Below are positions 46,034-55,490 of a stretch of DNA of 64,000 nucleotides, piece by piece. Within the stretch, counting starts at the first letter, position 1. Each line of letters begins with the position of its first letter. The notes under the pieces were generated by a model. That model was not told where the DNA came from and ran no database searches. It saw only the letters and a list, made by a program, of their open reading frames with translations. Location of the stretch: NCBI GenBank assembly GCA_016872115.1, contig VHBC01000009.1, positions 20,189 through 84,188 of the forward strand. The letters are read 5' to 3'. The DNA is from Sphingomonadales bacterium (GTDB taxonomy: Bacteria > Bacteroidota > Bacteroidia > Flavobacteriales_D > Crocinitomicaceae). Position numbers and translations under genes: made by a program.

Positions 46034-46797
46034 AAATTTTCAAAGGCGCCGAGGCCAAATAAAGCGAAGTCATATTTAGCGGGGTCATTTGGATCGAAAA
46101 TTCGGAGTTGATCAATGAGTTCTTCATTGGTTTTCCAATCATTTTGTGTGCGCTGAATAAGGCCTAATTTACGTGCAATGTTGCCGGTGTGTACATCCAA
46201 AGGGATATAAAGTTGTGCTGGAGAGATTTGCGACCAAATTCCAAAATCGACGCCTTTTGCATTGGGACGGACCATCCAGCGCAAAAACATCACAATTCTT
46301 TTGGCCGCTGATCCACTGGCAGGGTCAGCAACGTGTTTGTGTGTTCTGCGCGCTAACGCCGGAATGAACCTGTTTCTGAAAGTACAGATATGCTCATATA
46401 AATTTGCTTCTGTATTTGAAGTCAAAAAAGCTCTTTCGAGATCACCTTTTTGGTAACAAGCTTTAAGGCCCAAAAGAAATCCATTAAGGTCATTGCGATT
46501 GAACGTTCTGTGGATGAAGTCAGGACAAGAATTATTTTGATAGTCGAGTACAAATTCGTGCGGATGATCTCCGAGAATTTGAAGTAATTTTTCGCCGCTT
46601 TTAATGATGCTTTTGCGTTGCCCCCAAGCTATTGTGGCCATCAAGAAGCCCACAATTTCGATATCTTCTTTTTTTGTGAAGCGATGCACTATTGAAATTG
46701 GGTCGGATTCAATAAAAGAAGGATGCTCGTATTGAAGCGCTTTGTGGTCCAAAAAATCTTTGACTTCGGACGATTGTAGTTTAGATAAAACGTCCAT
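46030..46797 (-). CDS. TIGR02757 family protein
   Basis: A 255-residue cytoplasmic protein of the TIGR02757/DUF2400 family, typified by DPISIVHRFTKKEDIEIVGFLMATIAWGQRKSIIKSG near the N-terminus and KRIVMFLRWMVRPN and LDVHTGNIARKLGL later. These are conserved in Bacteroidetes and Spirochaetes; the biochemical function is unknown, though the fold may be related to helix-hairpin-helix DNA glycosylases (the VHTG...R(K)LGL stretch). I start at 46797 rather than 46833 because the first 12 codons lie in lolD. It ends the menB operon. Confidence 0.88.
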   Translation of the reverse strand: MDVLSKLQSSEVKDFLDHKALQYEHPSFIESDPISIVHRFTKKEDIEIVGFLMATIAWGQRKSIIKSGEKLLQILGDHPHEFVLDYQNNSCPDFIHRTFNRNDLNGFLLGLKACYQKGDLERAFLTSNTEANLYEHICTFRNRFIPALARRTHKHVADPASGSAAKRIVMFLRWMVRPNAKGVDFGIWSQISPAQLYIPLDVHTGNIARKLGLIQRTQNDWKTNEELIDQLRIFDPNDPAKYDFALFGLGAFENF

Positions 46798-47431
46798 CTT
46801 GCATTCTAAGGCAGCGATCGGCCATTTCGGCAAAGGGATGGTTGTGCGTTACAATCACAAAACTTTGTTTGAATTCATCCCGAAGTTCAAAAAACAATTG
46901 ATGCAGCGCATTTGCATTTTCGGTATCTAGGTTACCTGAGGGCTCATCGGCCAAAATGAGTGCGGGCTGATTAATTAAAGCCCTAGCCACGGCAATGCGC
47001 TGTTGCTCCCCACCAGAAAGTGCATCGGGCTTGTGTGCTTTTCTTTGGGTTAGTTTGAAACGGTCCAAAAGGACAGCAGCGGCAGCAAATGCATCGGTTT
47101 GATTTTTACCTGCAATCATGGCAGGTAAGGCAATATTTTCGAGTGCTGTAAATTCTGGGAGTAACTGATGAAATTGAAATACAAAACCCAGACGCTGGTT
47201 GCGAAAAGCTGACAGCCCTTTTTCATTGAGTGCAAAAGGATCTTGACCTTCTATAACAAGTTGTCCGGACGTGGGTCTGTCTAGGGTGCCTAAAATCTGG
47301 AGCAGCGTTGTTTTACCCGCGCCAGAAGCGCCAACAATGGAGATGATTTCAGCTGCGCCCACTTGTAAATCGACTCCTTTTAAAATGGCGAGTTCGCCAT
47401 AATTTTTAACTATACCTTTGGCGACAAGCAT
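46781..47431 (-). CDS. lolD: LolD-like ABC transporter ATP-binding protein
   Basis: A 216-residue ABC ATPase. Walker A is GASGAGKT (34-41), the Q loop is FVFQFHQLLPEF, the signature is LSGGEQQR and Walker B is LILADEPSGNLD. Spelling and size fit LolD/MacB-type ATPases that act with LolC/E permeases to free lipoproteins from the inner membrane. No permease is nearby, so a membrane partner must be encoded elsewhere. Its start overlaps ribBA by one base, and the end overlaps the TIGR02757 gene by 17 bases. Confidence 0.85.
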   Translation of the reverse strand: MLVAKGIVKNYGELAILKGVDLQVGAAEIISIVGASGAGKTTLLQILGTLDRPTSGQLVIEGQDPFALNEKGLSAFRNQRLGFVFQFHQLLPEFTALENIALPAMIAGKNQTDAFAAAAVLLDRFKLTQRKAHKPDALSGGEQQRIAVARALINQPALILADEPSGNLDTENANALHQLFFELRDEFKQSFVIVTHNHPFAEMADRCLRMQDGRFI

Positions 47432-48645
47432 CAGGATTTGAGTTTGATTGTGTGACCCATTTTGTCACGCTTGGTTTGCAAGTATTTTTCATTGTGGATG
47501 TTACTTTCGATCTCTAAGGCAACATTTTCTACGATTTCCAGACCATAACCGATAAGACCGGTGCGCTTTTTGGGATTGTTAGACATCAGTTTCATTTTGC
47601 GAATACCAATAGCGCGCAGCATTTGGGCGCCAATACCGTAATCGCGTTCGTCAGGTTTAAAGCCCAATTTTTCATTGGCTTCATAGGTGTCAAGTCCTTC
47701 TTCTTGTAATTTGTACGCTTTGAGCTTGTTGAGCAAACCAATACCACGTCCTTCTTGATTCATATAAACGATTGCGCCTTTGCCAGCTGCGTTAATGAGT
47801 TCCATTGCTTTGTGTAGTTGTGGGCCACAATCGCAGCGGCAACTGCCAAAGATGTCGCCTGTAAGACAAGAAGAATGCACGCGCACTAAGACGGGTTCGT
47901 CTTCTGTCCAGGTTCCTTTTGTAAGTACCAAGTGATCTTGATCGTTGCTTTGGTCTTTAAAGGCGCGTAATTGGAAGTCTCCGTGGGTAGTTGGCATTTC
48001 TACATGAACCTGTTCTACAATAAGAGATTCATGGGCAATGCGGTACTTGATCAGATCGGCAATACTAATAATTTTTAGATCAAAGCGCTTGGCAATTTCA
48101 CGCAATTGTGGCAAGCGAGCCATAGTGCCATCTTCGTTTAGAATTTCTACGATGATGCCAGCCTCTTCGAAACCGGCTAAGCGCGATAAATCAACGGCTG
48201 CTTCGGTGTGTCCCGCTCTGCGCAGTACGCCCCCTTTACGTGCGCGCAGCGGGAAAATATGGCCGGGTTTGCCGAGTTCTTCTGGTCTAATTTTTGGATC
48301 GATCATAGCCAAAATTGTTTTGGCGCGGTCGTTGGCAGAAATTCCTGTGGTGCATCCATGACCAATGAGATCGACGCTAATTGTGAAAGGTGTTTCGTAG
48401 GCTGCAGAGTTGTTGCGTACCATCATTTCAAGGCCGAGTTGATCACAGCGTTCTTCACTGATTGGCGCACAGATGAGACCGCGCCCGTGCGTTGCCATAA
48501 AGTTGATCAGTTCGGGTGTTGCGTTGCGCGCTGCGGTCAGAAAGTCTCCTTCGTTTTCGCGGTCTTCATCATCGACGACAATAACGACGCGTCCCTGCTG
48601 GATATCGAGAATGGCTTCTTCTATGGTATGGAGTGTGTTTGACAT
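47431..48645 (-). CDS. ribBA: Bifunctional RibBA: DHBP synthase and GTP cyclohydrolase II
   Basis: A 404-residue fusion in riboflavin synthesis. The N-terminal DHBP synthase has [11 protein letters not shown] at 25-35 and [13 protein letters not shown]; the C-terminal GTP cyclohydrolase II has the zinc site [17 protein letters not shown] and [13 protein letters not shown] use the ATG at 48643-48645 (MSNTLHTIE), since the 41 residues before it have no homology character and overlap pepD. It lies 10 bases after pepD, so I assume co-transcription. No FMN riboswitch is visible in the short space. Confidence 0.96.
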   Translation of the reverse strand: MSNTLHTIEEAILDIQQGRVVIVVDDEDRENEGDFLTAARNATPELINFMATHGRGLICAPISEERCDQLGLEMMVRNNSAAYETPFTISVDLIGHGCTTGISANDRAKTILAMIDPKIRPEELGKPGHIFPLRARKGGVLRRAGHTEAAVDLSRLAGFEEAGIIVEILNEDGTMARLPQLREIAKRFDLKIISIADLIKYRIAHESLIVEQVHVEMPTTHGDFQLRAFKDQSNDQDHLVLTKGTWTEDEPVLVRVHSSCLTGDIFGSCRCDCGPQLHKAMELINAAGKGAIVYMNQEGRGIGLLNKLKAYKLQEEGLDTYEANEKLGFKPDERDYGIGAQMLRAIGIRKMKLMSNNPKKRTGLIGYGLEIVENVALEIESNIHNEKYLQTKRDKMGHTIKLKS

Positions 48646-48655
48646 AAAGAAATGC

Positions 48656-50104
48656 TTACGTTGTTGGAATGAGATGTAAAGTATGTAGTAGGTAGTTCCA
48701 GAACTTTTGTACAGATGAAATTTGAACACACTCGTCTGGAGAATGTGCTGCTCTGATATTTGGGCCAAAAGAAATCATGTCGACCCCGGGGAGTTTTTCG
48801 CTGAGCAAGCCACATTCGAGGCCAGCATGACACGCCTTGACTTTGGGTTCTTCGCCATACATCGCAATGTATTGTGCTTTCATGAGTTGCAAAATGGAAG
48901 AGCTGGCATTTGGTTTCCAGCCTGGATAATCTCCAGACTGTTCAACACTGGCACCCATATTTTCAAAGGCACAGCGCAAGGTCATACTGACTTCTTTTTT
49001 GGTGCTTTCAACAGAACTTCTTTGTAATGACTGCGTTGTGAAGGTTCCATTTTCAACAATAACGCGTGCCAATGAGGAAGAGGCTTCTACCAAACCTTCG
49101 ATGTCGGGGCTCATGCGGTAAACACCGTTATGAACCGCACAAAGGGTATTTAGAATTTTATTGGCTTCTGTGGCAATTAAGGCTTTTTGTTCACAATGAG
49201 CCGTTTTGTATTGAATTTTAAAATGGGGTTCAATGTGTTCATATTCTGCCTTTAGTGTCCTTGTAAAATCATCAATAAACGCTTTTGCCAGATTCAATTC
49301 TTTAGTGGCAATAAACGCGCTAGCCTCCCTAGGAATGGCATTGCGTAGGCTACCACCATCGAAACGCAGTAACTGAAAATCTTGGCTTTGTTGGAGGTCC
49401 CAAAGTAAGCGTGCTAACCATTTATTGGCATTGCCACGGCCTTTGTCGATATCCATACCAGAGTGACCTCCTAGCAAGCCACTGATCTGAATTTCCAGAA
49501 TGTTACTCCCGGTTGCTATTTCTTCTTGTTGATACGCGTAACTTGTATTTGTATCGATACCGCCTGCACAACCAACTGAAAGTTCATCGTCGTCTTCGGT
49601 GTCTAGGTTCAGCAAGATGCTGCCGTTTAACAGTGACGGATCCATTTTTTTAGCGCCGGTCATGCCTGTTTCTTCATCGATAGTAAAAAATGCCTCTAGC
49701 GCAGGGTGCGCAATATCTTTGCTTGCCAAGAGTGCCATAATGGCGGCCACACCAATACCGTTGTCTGCGCCGAGCGTTGTGCCATTTGCACGGACCCAAT
49801 CGCCATCTATGCGCATCTCTATTCCTTGTTGGTCAAAATCAAAAACAGTTGTGGCGTTTTTCTGATGCACCATGTCGAGGTGACTTTGTAAAATTACCGT
49901 TTGTCGGTCTTCCAGACCAGCAGAAGCAGGTTTTTTGATAATGACGTTTCCAATTTGGTCTTTGTGGGTTTCAAGGCCAATCTGTTGCCCGAATTCCAGC
50001 ATAAAAGCAATGATGCGTTCTTCCTTTTTAGAAGGTCTGGGAACAGCGTTGAGAGCGCAAAAGTGCTGCCAAAGCGCTTTGGGTTCGAGGTGGGAGAGGT
50101 CCAT
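48656..50104 (-). CDS. pepD: Cytosol nonspecific dipeptidase (PepD, M20C)
   Basis: A 482-residue dinuclear zinc dipeptidase. Metal and catalytic motifs: QSHLDMVH with Asp, [30 protein letters not shown] with the catalytic Glu pair and LLNLDTEDD, and the dimer-domain segment [17 protein letters not shown]; the last ligand His is in [13 protein letters not shown]. It hydrolyses Xaa-His and other dipeptides in the cytoplasm. It starts two bases after the menB stop. Confidence 0.94.
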   Translation of the reverse strand: MDLSHLEPKALWQHFCALNAVPRPSKKEERIIAFMLEFGQQIGLETHKDQIGNVIIKKPASAGLEDRQTVILQSHLDMVHQKNATTVFDFDQQGIEMRIDGDWVRANGTTLGADNGIGVAAIMALLASKDIAHPALEAFFTIDEETGMTGAKKMDPSLLNGSILLNLDTEDDDELSVGCAGGIDTNTSYAYQQEEIATGSNILEIQISGLLGGHSGMDIDKGRGNANKWLARLLWDLQQSQDFQLLRFDGGSLRNAIPREASAFIATKELNLAKAFIDDFTRTLKAEYEHIEPHFKIQYKTAHCEQKALIATEANKILNTLCAVHNGVYRMSPDIEGLVEASSSLARVIVENGTFTTQSLQRSSVESTKKEVSMTLRCAFENMGASVEQSGDYPGWKPNASSSILQLMKAQYIAMYGEEPKVKACHAGLECGLLSEKLPGVDMISFGPNIRAAHSPDECVQISSVQKFWNYLLHTLHLIPTT

Positions 50105-50106
50105 GA

Positions 50107-50928
50107 TTATGGAAATTTAGGATATTGTTGGAAATTTGGATCGCGTTTCTCTAAAAACGCATGTTTGCCTTCTTGTGCTTCTTCTGTTAAGTAATAAAGA
50201 AGGGTGGCATCGCCGGCTAGCTCCATAAGGCCATGTTGGCCGTCGAGTTCGGCGTTCATGGCGCGTTTAATCATGCGAATGGCTAGCGGACTGCGTTTCA
50301 TGATGGTTCTTGACCATTCGACTACTGTGTCCTCTAACTGATCCAAAGGAACAACTTTGTTAACCATTCCCATTTTTTCGGCTTCTTCGGCTGTATACTG
50401 ATTACACAAGAACCAGATTTCGCGCGCTTTCTTTTGACCGACATGGCGCGCTAAATAAGAGGAGCCAAAGCCGCCATCAAAACTTCCAACTTTAGGGCCT
50501 GTTTGGCCAAAGCGTGCGTTTTCTGATGCAATGGTGAGGTCGCAAACTACGTGCAAGACATGACCGCCTCCAATGGCATAGCCGTTGACCATAGCGATTA
50601 CTGGTTTTGGTAGTGAGCGTATAGCTTTGTGCAGATCGAGAACATTTAAGCGAGGCACACCATTTTCGGAAATATAACCACCAACACCTTTTACGTTTTG
50701 GTCACCACCTGAGCAAAATGCTTTGTCACCGGCACCAGTTAATACCACTACGTTTATGTCTGTGCGTTCGCGACAGATGTCCATGGCGTCGAGCATTTCA
50801 AAATTGGTTTCTGGTCGAAATGCGTTGTAAACCTGCGGTCTGTTGATCATAATTTTTGCAATGCCCTCGAAAAACTCAAATTTGATGTCTTGGTAGTTTT
50901 TGATGCTTTGCCAATTTCTTTGAGACAT
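50107..50928 (-). CDS. menB: 1,4-dihydroxy-2-naphthoyl-CoA synthase
   Basis: A 273-residue crotonase-fold enzyme of menaquinone synthesis. I use the ATG at 50926-50928 ([18 protein letters not shown]); a longer frame back to 51096 crosses the promoter. Key segments: [31 protein letters not shown] with the oxyanion hole, and [13 protein letters not shown] with the catalytic Asp region. It closes the ring of o-succinylbenzoyl-CoA. It opens the five-gene operon menB-pepD-ribBA-lolD-TIGR02757 under a TATCTTTG promoter box. Confidence 0.95.
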   Translation of the reverse strand: MSQRNWQSIKNYQDIKFEFFEGIAKIMINRPQVYNAFRPETNFEMLDAMDICRERTDINVVVLTGAGDKAFCSGGDQNVKGVGGYISENGVPRLNVLDLHKAIRSLPKPVIAMVNGYAIGGGHVLHVVCDLTIASENARFGQTGPKVGSFDGGFGSSYLARHVGQKKAREIWFLCNQYTAEEAEKMGMVNKVVPLDQLEDTVVEWSRTIMKRSPLAIRMIKRAMNAELDGQHGLMELAGDATLLYYLTEEAQEGKHAFLEKRDPNFQQYPKFP

Positions 50929-50950
50929 ATGTTGTAAAATTGATTCAATA

Positions 50951-50958
50951 CAAAGATA
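50951..50958 (-). promoter_or_regulatory. Promoter -7 element of the menB operon
   Basis: TATCTTTG on the minus strand, exact TAnnTTTG, 22 bases before the ATG at 50928. No good TTG at the -33 spacing. Confidence 0.55.
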
Positions 50959-51126
50959 GAACATCCCAAAGGATGGAAGGTTTATTTCGCAAGAAATTCT
51001 CTTCTTTACACAAACCAAATGTAAGCGTTGCATTTTGATTTTGAATTGACTTAAGTTATGTAATCGATGCAACTTTTTTTTATGAACATCCGTCAATCTA
51101 CTGAAGCCCGTTCGGACAGTTCAATT

Positions 51127-51134
51127 TACATTTG
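51127..51134 (+). promoter_or_regulatory. Promoter -7 element of the LuxR-type regulator gene
   Basis: TACATTTG, exact TAnnTTTG, 66 bases before the ATG at 51201. The predicted leader contains an inverted repeat GGTCC-TC-GGACC at 51172-51183, a possible operator or hairpin. Confidence 0.45.
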
Positions 51135-51200
51135 TCTTATGAAACAAAACTACTTGTATTAATCCTAAACCGGTCCTCGGACCATTAAAATGCAAGTTGT

Positions 51201-51845
51201 ATGAGTAATTATTTGGGTGCCCGCATTCGCGTGGCTTTTGTAGATGCTGATGTCATTTTTAGATCTGGCCTGCGCGCCATGCTCGAAGCGCGAAATGACT
51301 TCGAATGGGTAGGAGAGGCCTCGTCGCTAAGCGACTTTCGGGCGCGTTTTTCAGGGGTAGGTGTTCAAGTCATCATGATCGATGCTTCTTTACTAACTGA
51401 ACTCGATCAGGTTTATGTTAATTTTTGGATGTCCGCTTGGCCTCATGCCAAATTTTTATTGCTCGTCCCGAATTTTAAGTCGGCAATGGTACCGCTCTAC
51501 CTTAAATGGGGTTTTCATGGAGTGGTCAATAAGTTAAACATGCAAGAAGAGGTGGTCGCCGCTTTTCGGCAAGTTTTTTTTCAGCAGGCTTATGTGCATC
51601 CCAATACCAAACGTATGTTAGATGCCGAGCGTAAAACCATTAGAACGCTTGAGCGCATCACGGCCAGAGAAATTGACGTTATTCGCGGCATTTGTCAAGA
51701 AAAAACTTGTAAAGAAATCGCTCATGATTTGCAGATTTCTCCGCGCACGGTAGAAACCCACAAAATGCGCATCATTGAAAAACTCGACGTGCGCAATACC
51801 GCTGGCATCATTGTGCATGCCGTACGCTTGGGTATTATACCTTAA
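51201..51845 (+). CDS. LuxR/NarL-type response regulator (orphan)
   Basis: A 214-residue two-domain regulator. The receiver domain (1-125) has the acidic pair D15/D17, phospho-acceptor D61 (VIMIDASL) and K111; a Thr/Ser is not clear at the usual switch position (LLLVPNFKS). The C-terminal domain (~150-214) is a NarL/FixJ helix-turn-helix (TAREIDVIRGICQEKTCKEIAHDLQISPRTVETHKMRI). No histidine kinase is adjacent, so the input is unknown. The gene stands alone between the menB operon and the hexosaminidase. Confidence 0.9.
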   Translation: MSNYLGARIRVAFVDADVIFRSGLRAMLEARNDFEWVGEASSLSDFRARFSGVGVQVIMIDASLLTELDQVYVNFWMSAWPHAKFLLLVPNFKSAMVPLYLKWGFHGVVNKLNMQEEVVAAFRQVFFQQAYVHPNTKRMLDAERKTIRTLERITAREIDVIRGICQEKTCKEIAHDLQISPRTVETHKMRIIEKLDVRNTAGIIVHAVRLGIIP

Positions 51846-51869
51846 ATGCTAAGGGGTCTCAAATCAAAG

Positions 51870-54059
51870 CTATCGAATTTCTATTTCATCCAAAAACAGC
51901 CAAGGCGTGTTGCCAGCGCCTGGCTGTCCTTGCGGAATTTCGGAAAGCCCGGTGATCACAATATGAATCTGCTTGACTTTTTTATCCTTTATTGAAATTT
52001 CGATAAGTTCATCAGTACTGTACCCATCTGCAATGCCATTGCCACAACCGTACTTATTTAATTGAATAAGATAGGTTTGTGCTGCCCAAATCCAGCTATT
52101 CGGGTCGTGGAGGGTATGTATCCTGATTTCTTTGACCCTGATGGGCTTTTCAAAAATGATGTCAAAACTCACACTATTCGAATCAAAGCCTAACCACTCG
52201 TTGCCTTTCCATGGGCGGGCACCCAGTTGGCCATCGACAAGCGTAAGGCTGCCGTTATCGTATTTTGGACTTGGTGGTATTTGAAATTCAATTTGTGCAC
52301 CCAAAGCTTTGTGTTGAATAATGTTAATTTTTTTGGGTGCTAAGTTGCTGCCTTGTTCCACCTCAAGTTGGATATTTTGAGTTTTCTTTTTGGCTGCAGG
52401 AATACTTGCAAATACTTCAGGTGATGCAAGCGTTCCTTTTGCTGGCATTTTTTGAATATTGATTCCTCCGTTTTTTTCACGGGTAGTTTTAAGTTCTGGT
52501 TTGAGCGCTGCTTTAGAGAAATTCACATTTTGTTTGCTTAGAAATGGGAAGTGAAATCGCATTAATGTGGAAAGGAATTTATCGTAAGGAAGTTTGGTTT
52601 CGGACCATAATGTTGTACTCAGGGCAATTGCGCGCGGGTAGGTCATATATTCGAGTTGAGCCATATTGGGAATGTACTCTGTCCAGAGATTACCTTGTGC
52701 ACCTAGCACGTATGCGGCATCGGCAACACTCATCTCGGCAGGAATCGGATTGAATGCGTAAACACGGTCAAGTGGAGTATAGCCGCCAATTGCGAGCGGC
52801 TCATCGGAACCTCGGCCTTGATAATGATCAAAATAACAATGTGAGCCAGGGCACATGACTACATAATGCCCTTGGGCCGCCGCGGCTTTACCACCTTCGT
52901 AGCCGCGCCAAGACATAACGGTTGCATTTGGAGAAAGCCCTCCTTCTAAAATTTCATCCCAACCAATCAGTTTTTTGCCTTTTTGCGTCAGAAAAGCATC
53001 CATGCGGCCAATGAAATAACTTTGCAACTCGTGTTCGTCGTGGAGTCCATTTTCTTTGATAACCGACTGACATTTCGGGCATTCTTTCCAACGGGTTTTG
53101 GGCGCTTCATCGCCGCCAATGTGTACATAAACAGATGGGAAAAGTGGCAAAACTTCTGTCAAGACATCTTGCAAAAACAAAATACTTTCTTCTTTGGCGC
53201 AAAAGATATCGTCAAAGATTCCCCAAAGGCCTTCGACGCCTTGTGCTTGGCCGGTGCAAGAATATTGCGGGTAGGCCGCCAATGCTGCTCTGGCATGTCC
53301 GGGCATTTCAATTTCTGGAACCACCTCGATATAGCGCGCACCTGCATAGCTCACAATTTCTTTGATTTGTTCTTGGGTATAAAAACCACCGTAGCGCGTT
53401 TTATTATAAGTTCGAGGCTGGGTGGTGTAATGATTTTCCAACGTGGAGTCGCGCCAAGCACCAACTTCGGTCAAAAGCGGATATTTTTTGATTTCGAAGC
53501 GCCAACCTTGGTCGTCGGTGAGGTGCCAATGTAGGGTATTGAATTTGTAATAGGCCATCAGGTCAATAAAGCGCTTGACTTCTTCTATAGTAAAAAAGTG
53601 TCTTGAAACATCTAAATGCAAGCCGCGCCATTGAAATTGAGGGTAATCTTTCACAAAACACTTTGGAAATACCAGCTGACCATCTTCCATTTGAACCAAT
53701 TGCAATAATGACACCCATGCATAAAAACAGGAAGCGTCGGAAGAATATGAAATGGTGATTTTATCGGCAATATTGATCGAATAAGAATCTTGCTTGACGT
53801 TATTGAGCTTTTTAAACTTCACCATTGGGTTTTGTACAAACGGGGTCACTAGGATCTCGTTTGCCCAAAGACTGTAATCTTTTATGGCCAATGTTAAATC
53901 TGGAGTGATGCCAGAAGGGTCAATTAACAAAGCGCCGCTACTGATGAATTGTCCGTTGGTGGTTTGAAACACTGCCGGAGTTGGTAAAATAGGACAAGTT
54001 TGGGCAATAGATTGGCCATAAAAAAGACCAATTAAAAAAAGGAATTTCAATTTTAACAT
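51870..54059 (-). CDS. GH20 beta-N-acetylhexosaminidase
   Basis: A 729-residue secreted glycosidase with signal peptide (MLKLKFLFLIGLFYGQSIAQ). An N-terminal GH20b domain (24-140) precedes the TIM barrel with HLDVSRHFFTIEEVKRFIDLMA, a HWHLTDDQGWR segment and catalytic D317-E318 in VYVHIGGDEAPKTRWKEC. The C-terminal ~150 residues are beta-rich (NSVSFDIIFEKPIRVKEIRIHTLHDPN), like an F5/8-type carbohydrate-binding domain. It releases GlcNAc or GalNAc from chitin-like or peptidoglycan fragments in the periplasm or outside. A promoter box of TAATTTTA is 4 bases before the ATG. Confidence 0.94.
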   Translation of the reverse strand: MLKLKFLFLIGLFYGQSIAQTCPILPTPAVFQTTNGQFISSGALLIDPSGITPDLTLAIKDYSLWANEILVTPFVQNPMVKFKKLNNVKQDSYSINIADKITISYSSDASCFYAWVSLLQLVQMEDGQLVFPKCFVKDYPQFQWRGLHLDVSRHFFTIEEVKRFIDLMAYYKFNTLHWHLTDDQGWRFEIKKYPLLTEVGAWRDSTLENHYTTQPRTYNKTRYGGFYTQEQIKEIVSYAGARYIEVVPEIEMPGHARAALAAYPQYSCTGQAQGVEGLWGIFDDIFCAKEESILFLQDVLTEVLPLFPSVYVHIGGDEAPKTRWKECPKCQSVIKENGLHDEHELQSYFIGRMDAFLTQKGKKLIGWDEILEGGLSPNATVMSWRGYEGGKAAAAQGHYVVMCPGSHCYFDHYQGRGSDEPLAIGGYTPLDRVYAFNPIPAEMSVADAAYVLGAQGNLWTEYIPNMAQLEYMTYPRAIALSTTLWSETKLPYDKFLSTLMRFHFPFLSKQNVNFSKAALKPELKTTREKNGGINIQKMPAKGTLASPEVFASIPAAKKKTQNIQLEVEQGSNLAPKKINIIQHKALGAQIEFQIPPSPKYDNGSLTLVDGQLGARPWKGNEWLGFDSNSVSFDIIFEKPIRVKEIRIHTLHDPNSWIWAAQTYLIQLNKYGCGNGIADGYSTDELIEISIKDKKVKQIHIVITGLSEIPQGQPGAGNTPWLFLDEIEIR

Positions 54060-54063
54060 GCCT

Positions 54064-54071
54064 TAAAATTA
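54064..54071 (-). promoter_or_regulatory. Promoter box 4 bases before the hexosaminidase start
   Basis: TAATTTTA on the minus strand, one mismatch to TAnnTTTG, then AGGC and ATG. A TTA is 19 bases upstream of the box. Confidence 0.45.
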
Positions 54072-54090
54072 GTGAATTCAAACAGATGAC

Positions 54091-54098
54091 TAACTTTG
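54091..54098 (+). promoter_or_regulatory. Promoter -7 element of the cystathionine beta-synthase gene
   Basis: TAACTTTG, exact TAnnTTTG, 14 bases before the ATG at 54113. TTA at 54069-54071 stands 19 bases upstream, near the expected TTG. Confidence 0.5.
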
Positions 54099-54112
54099 TC
54101 CAAAGATCATTT

Positions 54113-55474
54113 ATGAAAGTCTACAATAACATTCTAGAAACGATAGGAAATACGCCTTTGGTGCGCATCAATAAATTGGCCAAAACCATTCCTGCGCAGG
54201 TTTTTGCAAAAGTAGAAACGACCAATCCGGGAAATTCTGTCAAGGATCGGATGGCGCTCAAAATGATTGACGACGCCGAGAAAGCAGGAATTTTAAAGCC
54301 AGGTGGCACCGTCATAGAAGGCACTTCTGGAAATACCGGAATGGGTTTGGCTTTGGCATGTATCATTAAAGGTTATAAATTAATTTGCGTTCTCAACGAC
54401 AAGCAGTCTAAAGAAAAAATGGATATTTTGCGAGCGGTCGGCGCAGAGGTTGTGGTATGTCCGACAGCTGTGGAGCCATCTGATCCGCGTTCTTATTACT
54501 CTGTTTCGCGTCGTTTGGCTACTGAAATTCCGAATTCTTGGTACGTGAATCAATACGATAACTTATCAAATAGAATTGCACACTACGAGCAAACAGGCCC
54601 CGAAATTTGGGAGCAAACCGAGGGTAAAATCACACATTTTATAGTTGGTGTCGGAACCGGAGGTACAATTTCTGGTGTTGGGCAATACCTCAAAGAAAAG
54701 AATCCCAATATTAAGATTTGGGGCATAGATACCTACGGATCGGTATTTAAAAAATACAAAGAGACGGGCATTTTTGACGAAAATGAAATTTATCCGTATA
54801 TCACAGAAGGAATCGGCGAGGACATTTTGCCAGCCAACGTTGACTTCGACGTCATCGATCATTTTGAAAAAGTAACCGATAAAGACGCTGCCGTTTACAC
54901 CCGTAAACTGGCCCGCGAAGAAGGTATTTTTGTCGGGAATTCAGCTGGGGCCGCCATCAAAGGGTTACTACAAATGGGAGAAAAACTGACAAAAGACGAT
55001 GTTGTGGTCGTCCTTTTTCATGACCATGGCAGCCGCTATGTAGGTAAAATTTTCAACGATGACTGGATGCGCGAGCGCGGTTTCTTGGAAGAAGAATTAC
55101 TAACTGCCGGTGATTTAGTTACCAAGCATGGTAATAAACCACTCGTCTCCTTGTATGCTGAGGAATTGGTCTCTCATGCTATAGCCAAAATGCGCAATTT
55201 TGATATCTCACAGATCCCTGTCATGAAAGACGGTAAATTTGTTGGTTCCATCGATGATAGCCACGTATATCAATTGCTCATCGACAACCCAAGTTTGCGC
55301 GATGCACCGATTTCCTCTATCATGTCGACACCTTTCCCAGAGGTCAAACAAAATACTTCAGTAGAAGATATCTGCAAACTGATCTCTAAGCAAGTGCCAG
55401 CCGTGCTTGTTGCATTAGATAATGGCAAGTATCATATTGTCTCTCGTTACGATGTCATCGCCGCAATGGCATAA
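54113..55474 (+). CDS. Cystathionine beta-synthase (PLP domain plus CBS pair)
   Basis: A 453-residue enzyme. I start at 54113 (MKVYNNILETIGNTPLV). The PLP domain has the lysine K44 in GNSVKDRMALK, the phosphate/substrate loop GTSGNTGMG (70-78) and GVGTGGTISG. From ~330 to 453 follow two CBS domains (ELVSHAIAKMRNFDISQIPVMKDGKFVG and EDICKLISKQVPAVLVALDNG) that often bind adenine nucleotides. It condenses serine or O-acetylserine with homocysteine or sulfide; without the heme-binding N-terminus it is of the bacterial type. A cysteine synthase role cannot be excluded. It has its own promoter box and is divergent from the hexosaminidase. Confidence 0.92.
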   Translation: MKVYNNILETIGNTPLVRINKLAKTIPAQVFAKVETTNPGNSVKDRMALKMIDDAEKAGILKPGGTVIEGTSGNTGMGLALACIIKGYKLICVLNDKQSKEKMDILRAVGAEVVVCPTAVEPSDPRSYYSVSRRLATEIPNSWYVNQYDNLSNRIAHYEQTGPEIWEQTEGKITHFIVGVGTGGTISGVGQYLKEKNPNIKIWGIDTYGSVFKKYKETGIFDENEIYPYITEGIGEDILPANVDFDVIDHFEKVTDKDAAVYTRKLAREEGIFVGNSAGAAIKGLLQMGEKLTKDDVVVVLFHDHGSRYVGKIFNDDWMRERGFLEEELLTAGDLVTKHGNKPLVSLYAEELVSHAIAKMRNFDISQIPVMKDGKFVGSIDDSHVYQLLIDNPSLRDAPISSIMSTPFPEVKQNTSVEDICKLISKQVPAVLVALDNGKYHIVSRYDVIAAMA

Positions 55475-55490
55475 CTAATTTATCGAACCT

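Noticed and set aside
48646..48768. FMN riboswitch upstream of ribBA
   Set aside because: The only upstream sequence is the 3' end of pepD with a 10-base gap, and no RFN-type conserved stems are visible.
52983..53534. 183-codon plus-strand frame inside the hexosaminidase gene
   Set aside because: It lies antisense to the GH20 catalytic domain, whose motifs are intact; composition is that of a shadow frame.
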